From NCBI GenBank assembly GCA_021780355.1, contig JAJXYX010000039.1, positions 1 to 50,674 on the forward strand: a stretch of 50,674 bases of DNA, in the 5' to 3' direction. The translations under genes and the position numbers were made by a program. Each line of letters starts with the position of its first letter. Positions within the stretch are counted from its first letter, which is position 1. The notes beneath the pieces were generated by a model, which was given only the letters and a program-made list of their open reading frames with translations, was not told the DNA's origin and searched no databases. Source of the DNA: a bacterium. Its GTDB lineage: Bacteria; Chlamydiota; Chlamydiia; Chlamydiales; SM23-39. Shown here one piece after another: positions 1 to 8,589 of this stretch.

Positions 1-133
1 ACTTGGGGGAAATCGTGGGGTTGCCAGGAGTCGTAGACAGGCAGCTTGGAACGATGATTATGCTATTCGCTTGTTGTCAAGAGCGTTCAACTGGAAAGTG
101 TAAAGACTTTTTCATGAAAAGCCCCTGTTTTTA
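1..133 (+). other. window edge, possible 3' tail of a truncated gene
   Basis: No gene can be assigned with confidence. Two plus-strand frames are open from the window edge. One ends with TAA at 101-103, about 33 codons. The other ends with TAA at 132-134, where it overlaps the ATG of the next gene as TAATG. Neither short tail matches a family I recognise. The TAATG overlap would suit translational coupling with the following P-loop gene, but this needs upstream sequence. Confidence 0.25.
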
Positions 134-1213
134 ATGGCGTCTTTTTCAAATCCTGTGGAATCATCATCTGTTGTCATTTACGAGGCTCGAGGGCATTCTT
201 TAGACAAGATTAAAGTAAATTTGTTCAGCATACAGAGTTTATTCCTAGAAAGATCTTTTAGAGCTCAGGTTGCGGATTACGGGTATTTCCATCGACATTG
301 GATGGGCGATATTGTTGCTTTGGTGGGGACCTCCACCGCCGGTAAATCTTCAATCATTCATGCTTTAAGAAAAGTCGAGCCAGATCGAGTGGAAGACGGG
401 GGTGATCTGAGGAGCGATGCTATATTTATTGAATATTTAAAGAAAAAATATCCGGATGAAATAGCTCTGCTTGAAAAATTTATGAATCCTCTAGATATCC
501 CAAAGGCTGTATGGAGTTCAGAGCGCTCTTGGAAAACGGCATGTTCTGATGCAGAAAAAATAGAAGCGGAGAAGGTGATTCAAAGAATAAAAATAGATAT
601 AGATTCGGCTCCAGACGGCGAGATTGATGCTTTATTCGAACATATGGATTCGCAGATGTTTGACGAGGCATTTGAACGTTCTCGCCGAGGAGAAAGGGTC
701 ATCTTTGACGTATTGCATGTAGATGCAGTGGCTCAGCATGCTTTGATGAGAAATTTTGATGGGCCTTTGAGAATTGTTTTGGTTTACTGTCCGTTTTCTC
801 TACTCTCTTTGAGAATGGGAAAACGAAACCAAGAAGCGGAAGAAAGCGGTCAGCTTGCCAATCAGCGAAACGGTACATTTCCACTTGATCAATTTAGTCG
901 ACTTTATACGCAAAAAAGTGAGAGCCAAAAAACTTGGGAGGAGATCACGAGAGATCAAGCGATCCAAGCTTTTGATGAAAATTTTGATAAGGGTGTGATC
1001 AGCGCTCGAAAAATGGGTTGTAAACTCCCTGCGGCTGAGCAGATCGCGGCAGATAAACGGAATTTTCGTCAGATCTTTTTGAAGAATTTAGGCTTTGTTG
1101 ATGGCATTGACAAGGTGGAGATCGCTCCCCGAAGCGAATCTTTGTATCATCATTTCATTAACTCGGGAGAATTGACGGCCGAGGAATCTGCGAAAATTCT
1201 TCACGAAGGATAG
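134..1213 (+). CDS. P-loop NTPase/kinase-like protein of unknown role
   Basis: A 359-residue protein with a clear Walker A motif, GTSTAGKS at residues 65-72, just after a hydrophobic strand (DIVALV). This is the usual start of a P-loop nucleotide-binding fold. A second strand-like segment near residues 190-197 (ERVIFDVLH) and another near 215-222 (LRIVLVYC) resemble the core of small kinases such as chloramphenicol/adenylylsulfate kinase-type enzymes. The substrate cannot be told. There is no signal peptide or membrane segment, so it is probably cytoplasmic or a secreted effector. The ATG at 134 has no good ribosome binding site; a later ATG at 299 would still include the P-loop, so the start is uncertain. 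Its 3' end overlaps the convergent RND pump gene by 13 bases. Nucleotide binding is reasonably supported; the reaction is unknown. Confidence 0.6.
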   Translation: MASFSNPVESSSVVIYEARGHSLDKIKVNLFSIQSLFLERSFRAQVADYGYFHRHWMGDIVALVGTSTAGKSSIIHALRKVEPDRVEDGGDLRSDAIFIEYLKKKYPDEIALLEKFMNPLDIPKAVWSSERSWKTACSDAEKIEAEKVIQRIKIDIDSAPDGEIDALFEHMDSQMFDEAFERSRRGERVIFDVLHVDAVAQHALMRNFDGPLRIVLVYCPFSLLSLRMGKRNQEAEESGQLANQRNGTFPLDQFSRLYTQKSESQKTWEEITRDQAIQAFDENFDKGVISARKMGCKLPAAEQIAADKRNFRQIFLKNLGFVDGIDKVEIAPRSESLYHHFINSGELTAEESAKILHEG

Positions 1214-4200
1214 TCTGTTTTATTTTTTCTTCTCATCTTATCAAGGTAAAGATACACCACCGGCGTTAAGTAGAGCGTGAGCATTTGGGAGAAGAGAAGC
1301 CCTCCGCAAATCGCGATGCCGAGGCCTCTTCTGGTCTCTCCTCCGGCGCCGAAGCCGAGGGCAACGGGCAAGGCTCCCATGAGAGCGGCGAGCGTTGTCA
1401 TCATGATGGGTCGAAAACGGATGAGTCCCGCTTCATAAATGGCCTCTTCAGCTGGTTTTTCGCTTTGCAGAGCGTGATCGACGAGCATGATCCCATTTTT
1501 TTTGACGATGCCGATGAGGAGAATGAGTCCTACGAAACTGTAGAGAGAAAGGGGCGTTTGGCAAAGCAGCAAAGAAAGACCGGCTCCGAGTCCTGCAAAG
1601 GGTAGAGAGGAGAGGATCGTAAGGGGATGGATAAAACTCTCGTAGAGAATCCCGAGAACAACGTACATGGCCAGCAAAGCTAAGAGAAGAAGAATGAACA
1701 TGTCGGTGAGCAGTTTTTTTTGCGCGCTACCCTCTCCTGCGATTTCGCCTCGGGTGGAGGGGGATAAAAGATCTTGCGATAGGGCGCTTAGTGCGTCAGT
1801 GGCTTCTTCTAGTGTGGCTTTTTCCGCGAGTTTGAAGCTGATGTTTGCAGCTGGCAATTGAAAGATGTGCTGGATATGGGGCGCGCTTGTTTCTTCTTTC
1901 CAAGACGCTACAGCTTTGAGGGGCACCATCGCGCCGTACGAGGATTTGAGGAAGAGTTTTTCTAGCGATTCGGCGTTTTCACGGTCTTTTATAGGCAGTT
2001 TGAGGTAAACCGGAACTCTTGCGCCTGATTTTTCTAAAATGAGGGGAGTGCTTTCCGTATAGGCGTTTTGTAAAGCTCTTTGGACTCCGTCGAAAGAAAG
2101 CCCTAGAAGATCGGCTTTTTCTTTGGCGATATGAATGGATAATTGGGGAGAGGGGGTGGGGAGATCGGATCTGACTTGTTCAAAAAGAGGGTGGGTTTTC
2201 ATCTTTTTTTCGAGCAGCTCGGCGGTGGATTGAAGCTCTTTCAGATCATGGCTTCGGAGAGTATAGGTGAATTCTCCCTCATTGCCATCTCCTAAAGAAA
2301 ATGAGATGAGCCCCCGCGTATAGCTCCAGGCGCTAAGTCCAGGAGTTTTTTCCAAATGCTCTTCTAATTCATCTAAAACGGTTTTAACGGCGGGCCGGCT
2401 TGTCTTTTCGATCAATTTGACGAACATAAAAAGGCTTGTTTTATCGACCCAGCTAGCTAGGCAATCGACGCTAGGGTGGTTGGATACGCTTTTTTCTACT
2501 TGGGTTTGGTATTCTTTGATTTCTTCTTCGGAAAGGCCGGCGGGCAGGCGGATAGAAAGAGTCCCCCATCCTAAATCTTCTTTGGGAAGCATTTCAACGG
2601 GTAGAGTTTGAAAGACCCAGAGGGAACAAATAAGACTGAAAATGCCTGTGAAAAGTGTGGTCTTTTTGTGGCGCAAACACCAAGAAAGGCTCGTTTCATA
2701 CCAGCGGAAATAAGAGGGGATGCTGGGCACTTTTTTGTGCAGTTTTGCAGTGGGCGAAAGTTTTGCACAAAGCATCGGGGTTAATGTGAGAGAAACGAGG
2801 CCGGAGAGGAAAATGGCGATAGAGAGCGATAAGCTAAATTCTCGAAACAGTTTGCCTAAAATGCCGCCCATAAAAAGGAGCGGGATGAAAACGGCAATTA
2901 AAGAGACGGTCATGGAAAGGACGGTGAACCCAATTTGCTTTGAGCCAATGAGCGCGGCCTCCCAAGGGGTTTTTCCCTCTTCTCGAAGACGCGCGATATT
3001 TTCTAAGACGACAATGGCGTCATCTACCACAAATCCCATGGCAAGCGTCAAAGCTAAGAGCGAAAGGATATCGAGGCTGTAATCTAATACATACATAGCA
3101 GCGCAAGTACCGAGCAGCGACAGCGGCAGAGCTAGACACGGGATCAACGTATCTTGCAAACGGCCTAAAAAGAAAAAAATGACTGTAGAGACTAAGATAA
3201 GGCTTAAGACTAAATTCCATTCTAAATCGTGAAGAGCTTCTTGGATCCAGACGGATTGATCCAAAATGATGTTGATATGGTGCGTCGGCGGAAGGTTTTT
3301 TTGGATGTTCAAAAGTTCGCGCTTGACCTTGTCGCATAGGCTGACGACATTGACGCCAGGCTCTTTTTTGATTTCGATCAAAAGGCCCGTTTCATTGCGC
3401 TCGCCTCCGATAAAGCGGAAATGGTCGATGTTCATCCCTTTTTCTTGAATGGATCCGAGATCTTTGAGCAGCACGGGAGTTCTTTCTCGGTAAGCGATTG
3501 CTATCTTGCCTAAATCTTCTGCCGTTTGCAAACGCTGTGGCACATGTAGTCCAAGGCGGCGTTCTTCGAGGCGGCCGACAGGAATGGAGGCTCCTTCTCT
3601 TTGCAAGCTTCGTTTTACCTCTTCGAGAGAAATTCCCCTAGCTGCGAGTTTTATGGGATCGATTTCGATTTCAATCGATTCTGAAGCTCCGCTTAAACGC
3701 ACTTCGCTGACGCCCTCGATCAGCGAAAGAGGCTTTTGAAGGTGGTCGGAGGCGAAATGATACAGTTTTTCCGGCTCTAAGGCAGATGAGGAAAAAACAG
3801 CGTAGAGGACGGTGGAGTGATTGACGCTTCGCCGATGCAGTTTTGGCCGTTCTAAAAGATCGTTAGGAAGATAGGCTTTATCAATCGCCCTTTGCACCTC
3901 ATGAGCTGCTAGATCGATGTCTTTATCGAGAGAAAATTGCAAAAGAACATAACAGCCGCCAAGCCAGCTGAAAGAAGACATGTGCTCTAGCTTTTTTAAG
4001 GAAGCGAACTCTTTTTCTAAAACAGATGAGACCTCTCTTGCGACTGTTTCGGGGTTGGCTCCAGGCAAATCGGCCGTTACATAGATCGTTGGATAATCTA
4101 CGTTCGGCATGTCGCTGAGAGCGAGTTTTTGAAGTCCCAACATCCCCGCAAAAAGCAGCGACATCATGAGCAAAAGGGTCATGACAGGACGTTTAATAAA

Positions 4201-4218
4201 AGGCTCAGAAATATTCAC
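1201..4218 (-). CDS. RND-family inner-membrane efflux pump (AcrB/MdtB-like)
   Basis: A proton-driven resistance-nodulation-division transporter of 1005 residues, slightly shorter than AcrB (about 1049). It shows the family opening (ISEPFIKRPVMT, a cytoplasmic helix leading into TM1) and two periplasmic loops. The paired TM4 aspartates are at 399-400 in GFVVDDAIVVLEN, matching AcrB Asp407/408. The TM10 lysine lies in LLIGIVKKNGIMLVDHA, matching AcrB Lys940, so the proton relay is intact. It would form the inner-membrane trimer that takes drugs, dyes or host antimicrobials and hands them to the adaptor and channel encoded just upstream. Start is GTG at 4218, overlapping the adaptor stop codon (GTGA), which implies translational coupling. 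It is the last gene of a three-gene operon. Substrate range cannot be read from sequence. Confidence 0.93.
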   Translation of the reverse strand: MNISEPFIKRPVMTLLLMMSLLFAGMLGLQKLALSDMPNVDYPTIYVTADLPGANPETVAREVSSVLEKEFASLKKLEHMSSFSWLGGCYVLLQFSLDKDIDLAAHEVQRAIDKAYLPNDLLERPKLHRRSVNHSTVLYAVFSSSALEPEKLYHFASDHLQKPLSLIEGVSEVRLSGASESIEIEIDPIKLAARGISLEEVKRSLQREGASIPVGRLEERRLGLHVPQRLQTAEDLGKIAIAYRERTPVLLKDLGSIQEKGMNIDHFRFIGGERNETGLLIEIKKEPGVNVVSLCDKVKRELLNIQKNLPPTHHINIILDQSVWIQEALHDLEWNLVLSLILVSTVIFFFLGRLQDTLIPCLALPLSLLGTCAAMYVLDYSLDILSLLALTLAMGFVVDDAIVVLENIARLREEGKTPWEAALIGSKQIGFTVLSMTVSLIAVFIPLLFMGGILGKLFREFSLSLSIAIFLSGLVSLTLTPMLCAKLSPTAKLHKKVPSIPSYFRWYETSLSWCLRHKKTTLFTGIFSLICSLWVFQTLPVEMLPKEDLGWGTLSIRLPAGLSEEEIKEYQTQVEKSVSNHPSVDCLASWVDKTSLFMFVKLIEKTSRPAVKTVLDELEEHLEKTPGLSAWSYTRGLISFSLGDGNEGEFTYTLRSHDLKELQSTAELLEKKMKTHPLFEQVRSDLPTPSPQLSIHIAKEKADLLGLSFDGVQRALQNAYTESTPLILEKSGARVPVYLKLPIKDRENAESLEKLFLKSSYGAMVPLKAVASWKEETSAPHIQHIFQLPAANISFKLAEKATLEEATDALSALSQDLLSPSTRGEIAGEGSAQKKLLTDMFILLLLALLAMYVVLGILYESFIHPLTILSSLPFAGLGAGLSLLLCQTPLSLYSFVGLILLIGIVKKNGIMLVDHALQSEKPAEEAIYEAGLIRFRPIMMTTLAALMGALPVALGFGAGGETRRGLGIAICGGLLFSQMLTLYLTPVVYLYLDKMRRKNKTDYPS

Positions 4219-5279
4219 GGCAACATCTCCACTTTAGCGCCGGGATAAAGTCGGATTTGGCCTTTGATCACAACGTTTTCTCCAGGCTCTACTCCGGATA
4301 AAATAATGGCTTCTTTGTCTTTATAGCCGCTGACAAGAACGGTTTTTTGCTGCGCTATTTGCTTTTCATCGATGACGAAGACAAACTTGCCTTGCCCATT
4401 TTGCTGGATCGCCTGAGCTGGTAAGAAGTGGGCCTCTTTTTCGACGCCGACGAGTAAGCGCCACTCTACGAGCTGTCCTGGCCAGAGCTGATGATCTAGG
4501 TTGGAAAGGGCTCCTCGGGCTTGGATCGTTCCCGATCTGGCATCGATCTCGTTGTCGAGCGAAAGGAGGGCGCCGGAAAGGGCCCAAGCCTCATCCGAGG
4601 GTTTTTTGATCTCGAGGAAAGTGTTTTCTTTGATTTGATCAATGTCTGTTTCTGTAATGGCAAATTCTACATAGAGTTTATCGAGATTGCGAATCGTTCC
4701 GAAAGAAGTTCCGACGGAAACCCAGCTCTCTTCTTGTAAGGAGGTTTTTCCCAGTTTTCCTGTAATCGGAGCGTAGATTGTGCAGTGCTCTACATCAATT
4801 TCAGCTCTTTTTACGCGCGCTTCATCGGCAAAAACGCTCGCTTCATGCAGTAAAAGCTCTTGCTGGAGCTGATCGAATTCAATCGCTGCGATATGGTCTT
4901 TTTTTACCGATAGGTAGCGCTGCAGTTTTTTTTCCGCAAATTGAAGCCTCGTCTTTTTTTCCGCTAAAGAGGCTTTGGCTTCTTGCAGTCTAAGCTCGTA
5001 CAAAGTCGGGTCGATCTCAGCTAATTTTTCCCCTTTTTGTATAAATTGTCCTTCGCGGCAATAGACATGAGAGATCCTTCCGCTCACTTGCGATTTGATT
5101 TCCGCTTGTTCCACAGGGCTCAGCATTCCATGGCCCTCTAGATAGCGAGGAAGATCTTTTGTTGTGAGATGGACGACTTGGACGGGGATGATTTTTTCTT
5201 TCGCCGGTTCTGCAGATTTTGAGCATCCGGCTAATAGGGTGAGAAGAAAAAGGGGCATTTGATAAAAAAGACGGTTCAT
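4215..5279 (-). CDS. RND efflux periplasmic adaptor lipoprotein (membrane fusion protein)
   Basis: A 354-residue membrane fusion protein of the AcrA/MdtA type, linking the RND pump to the outer-membrane channel. Starting at ATG 5279 it has a lipoprotein signal (FLLTLLAGC, lipidated Cys19), so it is anchored to the inner membrane as AcrA is. The order of parts is typical: a first lipoyl half (AEIKSQVSGRISHVYCREGQFIQKGEKLAEID), an alpha-helical hairpin of about 80 residues rich in Glu, Lys, Leu and Ala, a second lipoyl half (TIYAPITGKLG), a beta-barrel domain and a membrane-proximal domain. I chose the ATG at 5279 over a longer in-frame start at 5336 because it gives the lipobox and overlaps the upstream stop as ATGA. 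It is the middle gene of the operon. Confidence 0.92.
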   Translation of the reverse strand: MNRLFYQMPLFLLTLLAGCSKSAEPAKEKIIPVQVVHLTTKDLPRYLEGHGMLSPVEQAEIKSQVSGRISHVYCREGQFIQKGEKLAEIDPTLYELRLQEAKASLAEKKTRLQFAEKKLQRYLSVKKDHIAAIEFDQLQQELLLHEASVFADEARVKRAEIDVEHCTIYAPITGKLGKTSLQEESWVSVGTSFGTIRNLDKLYVEFAITETDIDQIKENTFLEIKKPSDEAWALSGALLSLDNEIDARSGTIQARGALSNLDHQLWPGQLVEWRLLVGVEKEAHFLPAQAIQQNGQGKFVFVIDEKQIAQQKTVLVSGYKDKEAIILSGVEPGENVVIKGQIRLYPGAKVEMLP

Positions 5280-6649
5280 AGATCCTCTAAAAGGGTTCCT
5301 GTGGAATAGGCAAGCTGAGCCATTTCGGCGAACCAATGGATGTTGGCCTGCAATTTCGATTCTCTTGCGTGAGATAAAATTTTGCCCAGTTCGATGAGAG
5401 AAAAAATCGAGATGAACCCTGCTTCATACTGCTCGAGGGCGGCATCGTAGGCTTCTTTGGCGTAGGTGAGAGATTCTTGACTGAGCGAGATTGTCTCTTG
5501 CGCTGCTTTTAAGGTTTCAAAATGGTGAAAGACATCAAAGGCGATCGTCTGTTCTTTAGCTAAAACATCCGCAAGCGTCGATTGCGCGTCTGCGTAAGCT
5601 CGTTTGCACTCGTAGGTTTTTTTAAATCCGTTGAAAAGGGGCGCGTTAAGGGACACTCCTACAGCGTATTGATAAATGCCGTGAGACGGGCTTTTTTGGT
5701 CGTATTCCCATCCTCCCTTTGCCAATGCGTCTATTTTGGGCCAAAGGCTTGCTTTTACTCGTTTGATCTCAAGGTGCTTACGAGCCATTTCCGCTTTGAG
5801 CGCTAAGAGATCGGCCCGATTCTTTTTGGCTTCAGTAATGAATGAACTGAAAGTTTGAGTGATTTTTTGCGGATCTGCCGTTTCAGGCAAGGTTTCGACT
5901 TTGATTTCCGATTCAATGGAGAGGCCGCTCGCTTTCGCTAAGGCAGCTTTTGCGATTTTGACGTTTTTATTTTTGTTGCTTAATCTCAATTTGGCCTGCG
6001 TCCAATCGGACTTCGCGGCTAGTACATCTGACTTGGATTTTAGCCCCGCCTCCCAAAGCTGCTCGGTTGCTTGAACGCGCTCTTTGGCCTCTTTTTCAGC
6101 CGCAAGCTCTACGTCAAAGAGTCCTTTTAGAGTGAGATATTCATAATAGGTGCTGAGCAACTTGACGATCACTTCTTGCATCGCCCAGTCGCGGCTCCAA
6201 TTAGCGATCTTGAGCCCCTCTTTTGCTTCTTGAACGGCCGCGCTCCTTTCTCCGAAATCGAGCAGAAGATAAGAGAGCATAGCTCCTGCATGCGCTCTGT
6301 AATCAGTGATTTCAGGTCCTCCTAAAAATTCAAATGTTTTGAGCCTCATCCCATCTGCCCGAACATCGATGCGCGGATACCATTCGCTTTTTGCCAACCC
6401 CACTCTCGATGCCGCGGCTTTAGCTCTATACCAAGCGTATTTTGTTTCAGGGTTGTTTTGCAGAGCCAGGTCGATAAGATTTGTCAAAGAGAGTAAGTTA
6501 TCTAAATTGATTTTTTCCTCTACCGGGTCTTCTTTTTTGCTGGGGCGGATGGAAGGCTGATATTGGGCAAACGTTCCATCAAACTCAACGATGGATTTTG
6601 AACACGAGAGGAGCAGCGAGAAAAAAAGTAGATAGATGAGACGATGCAT
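5276..6649 (-). CDS. outer-membrane efflux channel, TolC/OprM family lipoprotein
   Basis: A 457-residue outer-membrane factor. It begins with a lipoprotein signal (LLFFSLLLSC, Cys16), as in OprM. The body has two similar halves of long alpha-helices rich in Ala, Glu, Lys and Leu; typical repeats include ALQNNPETKYAWYRAKAAAS near the start and the KRVKASLWPKIDALAKGGW segment in the second half. It would form the trimeric channel through which the RND pump and adaptor export substrates. First gene of the operon, with the adaptor ATG overlapping its stop (ATGA). A promoter with a palindrome in its spacer lies 37-65 bases upstream. Confidence 0.92.
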   Translation of the reverse strand: MHRLIYLLFFSLLLSCSKSIVEFDGTFAQYQPSIRPSKKEDPVEEKINLDNLLSLTNLIDLALQNNPETKYAWYRAKAAASRVGLAKSEWYPRIDVRADGMRLKTFEFLGGPEITDYRAHAGAMLSYLLLDFGERSAAVQEAKEGLKIANWSRDWAMQEVIVKLLSTYYEYLTLKGLFDVELAAEKEAKERVQATEQLWEAGLKSKSDVLAAKSDWTQAKLRLSNKNKNVKIAKAALAKASGLSIESEIKVETLPETADPQKITQTFSSFITEAKKNRADLLALKAEMARKHLEIKRVKASLWPKIDALAKGGWEYDQKSPSHGIYQYAVGVSLNAPLFNGFKKTYECKRAYADAQSTLADVLAKEQTIAFDVFHHFETLKAAQETISLSQESLTYAKEAYDAALEQYEAGFISIFSLIELGKILSHARESKLQANIHWFAEMAQLAYSTGTLLEDL

Positions 6650-6685
6650 CTTTTAAGACCTTAAAAGAAAAAAGCTTGGAGCTGT

Positions 6686-6714
6686 ATTATACTTCAGCGC
6701 TGAATTATTCCCAA
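6686..6714 (-). promoter_or_regulatory. efflux operon promoter with palindromic candidate operator
   Basis: Reading the minus strand, TTGGGA (6714-6709) and TATAAT (6691-6686) are separated by exactly 17 bases, a good sigma70/sigma66-type promoter for the efflux operon starting at 6649. The spacer contains the perfect 12-base palindrome TTCAGCGCTGAA (6693-6704). That is the position where TetR/MarR-type repressors of RND operons commonly bind. No repressor gene is seen nearby. The promoter is fairly well supported; the operator is inferred. Confidence 0.55.
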
Positions 6715-6731
6715 TCTGTATGAGATAAAAT

Positions 6732-6760
6732 TTGTCAGATATTAAAAAAATCATTAAGAT
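6732..6760 (+). promoter_or_regulatory. promoter of the ankyrin-like gene
   Basis: TTGTCA (6732-6737), a 17-base spacer, then TAAGAT (6755-6760). This places the transcript start near 6767, downstream of an in-frame ATG at 6763 and upstream of the ATG at 6802 that has a good ribosome binding site. It therefore supports the later start. It diverges from the efflux promoter in the same intergenic region. Confidence 0.45.
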
Positions 6761-6801
6761 GTTTGCCTTTCAAAGGTCTGTATGGACTAGAGGAGTGCAA
6801 G

Positions 6802-8589
6802 ATGGCTGTACAATGTTTTAGCAATCGATCTGATGAATCAGCGTATGGGCGGTCTCAAAGAGACTCGGATTTCCCTCGGGTTTTACAAGAGAGCGCTCGA
6901 CAGTTTTCTGAAATTATTTTTGTTCCTAAACGGTGTTTGGATTGGGCTCTTGCGTGGTCTAAATTGGATCCTCGTCAATTGTCTAGAGCTGGAGGGGATG
7001 AAAGGCATCGGCGAGATATGCAAGAAACGTGCATTGCGTTAGCGATTCGGTCGATTTGCTTGCTTTCCAAAGAGCCTTCTTCTCCGGTGTTGATCCCTTT
7101 TTTACGCGTATGCAGCGCTGTTCGGTTGTTTTTCCGAGGAGATCAAGAGAGCCTAGGCGGCTTGTATGATCAAATGGTTCCCGTAGATGAATCGGCGGAA
7201 CTTCACCCTTTCCAAATTCCGCCGACTCCCATATTTGGTCATTGGCCCGAAGGACACTGTTTGAGCTGGGGCCAATTTTTTTCTATCGCGAGAGGCATTA
7301 TGGGAGATACTCCTCTTTCCTTTGCGGAAGATACGGGAATTGCTGAATATGTCACTCCTCCAGAGCGGATAGCTCGCAAAGACTGGAAAGGATTGTTCCA
7401 TTCTTTGGGAAAAATGGCTTTGCATTGGTCGGGGATGCAGCAAGAATCTTCTTTTGCTCCCGAATGTTTGTTGAAAGTGTCTGATATGGAATCTTCTTCT
7501 TTGGTGGAATTGGAAAATCCTTCGACTGTAGTGAATTTGATTCGGGCTGGCTTTCATCCTTTTGCTGTATTAGACACCTCGAGAAATGTCGAATGGCAAG
7601 AAGGGGCCAGGTCTCTACACTATATTTTTTATGTCCATTTAGCTTGTTCATGGGGAAGAAGCGAGGTTCTTAGGGCTTTGCTTGAGCAGGATAAAGAGGG
7701 CTTTCGGCGTTATTATGCAAAGATCGATGAACAAGATGAAAACACCCCTTATCGACGGGCTGTGATGAATCAAAAATACCCTTCTGTTTTGATTCCTCTG
7801 ATCCAGGAAGCAGAAGAAGATCCCCAAGGACATTTGGCGGTAGAAATACGGAAATGGGCGAATCGGGCTGAAAAACCTCAATGCGTTCCTTTGGGGGTTG
7901 CTGAACTTTTGTCGGGGATGCAGTGGCGAAACCATCCTGGCAACTATTTGATGTTGGCTTGCCAGAGCGGAGATTTGTCTTGGGCTCAGTATCTTGTAGA
8001 ACGGGAAGAAAAAAGAGCTATAGAGATGTATCTAAGCTGTCACGCTGAGGCTACAAAGGAGCAACGTTTGCTTGCGGCTTTCGATGCGGCGAGCTTATTC
8101 GTGAATAGGCGGAGCGTATGTGGCGGCCCTTCAGGAACTCCGCTTGAAGTAGCGATTCGATCAGGCCATGCACATGTTGCTCAATTTCTTTGCGATAAAG
8201 GGGCTGCGTCTAGTTTGGAATTGCGTTTTGAGGCAATGGGAAGGACGATCGGACGCAATGAGAGGATGGTCGATCTTTGGAGCGAGATCCAACATCAGAT
8301 CGGTCCGGAAATTGAGAGAATGCCTGTCAAGGCAACGCAGGAGCAAATTCAAGAAATTGTGGCGATCATCATGGCGTGCTGTAAGTATTACGAGAAAGAA
8401 TCAACAATTTCTCAATCTATTTCAGAAGCGATTGATGCGAGTGATCAGACGATTGCAAGAATTGAGCTTTTGCTGGATTTGAAAGAAAAAAACTATCGAC
8501 CTATTGTGGAGTATTATTATGAGACTAGACATTTACTTGCCTCCCATCCCTTGGCCTCATCTAGCCTCCGGTCTGACGTGCGGACCTAG
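6802..8589 (+). CDS. large protein with ankyrin-like repeats, possible effector
   Basis: A 595-residue protein of unknown function. Three stretches look like ankyrin repeats: about residues 272-300 (HLACSWGRSEVLRALLEQ), 377-402 (LMLACQSGDLSWAQYLVER) and 440-470 (GTPLEVAIRSGHAHVAQFL). Ankyrin repeats bind proteins, and in intracellular bacteria such proteins are often delivered into the host. The first 270 residues show no domain I recognise and no signal peptide or membrane span. ATG 6802 was chosen because AGGAG lies 6 bases upstream and the likely transcript starts near 6767; the ATG at 6763 lacks both supports. The 3' end overlaps the start of the Inc-like gene by 71 bases, suggesting joint expression. 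The gene is real; the effector role is inference. Confidence 0.7.
   Translation: MAVQCFSNRSDESAYGRSQRDSDFPRVLQESARQFSEIIFVPKRCLDWALAWSKLDPRQLSRAGGDERHRRDMQETCIALAIRSICLLSKEPSSPVLIPFLRVCSAVRLFFRGDQESLGGLYDQMVPVDESAELHPFQIPPTPIFGHWPEGHCLSWGQFFSIARGIMGDTPLSFAEDTGIAEYVTPPERIARKDWKGLFHSLGKMALHWSGMQQESSFAPECLLKVSDMESSSLVELENPSTVVNLIRAGFHPFAVLDTSRNVEWQEGARSLHYIFYVHLACSWGRSEVLRALLEQDKEGFRRYYAKIDEQDENTPYRRAVMNQKYPSVLIPLIQEAEEDPQGHLAVEIRKWANRAEKPQCVPLGVAELLSGMQWRNHPGNYLMLACQSGDLSWAQYLVEREEKRAIEMYLSCHAEATKEQRLLAAFDAASLFVNRRSVCGGPSGTPLEVAIRSGHAHVAQFLCDKGAASSLELRFEAMGRTIGRNERMVDLWSEIQHQIGPEIERMPVKATQEQIQEIVAIIMACCKYYEKESTISQSISEAIDASDQTIARIELLLDLKEKNYRPIVEYYYETRHLLASHPLASSSLRSDVRT

Noticed and set aside
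2720-3082. 120-residue plus-strand ORF within the RND pump gene
   Set aside because: Antisense shadow of a well-supported conserved gene, with no ribosome site.
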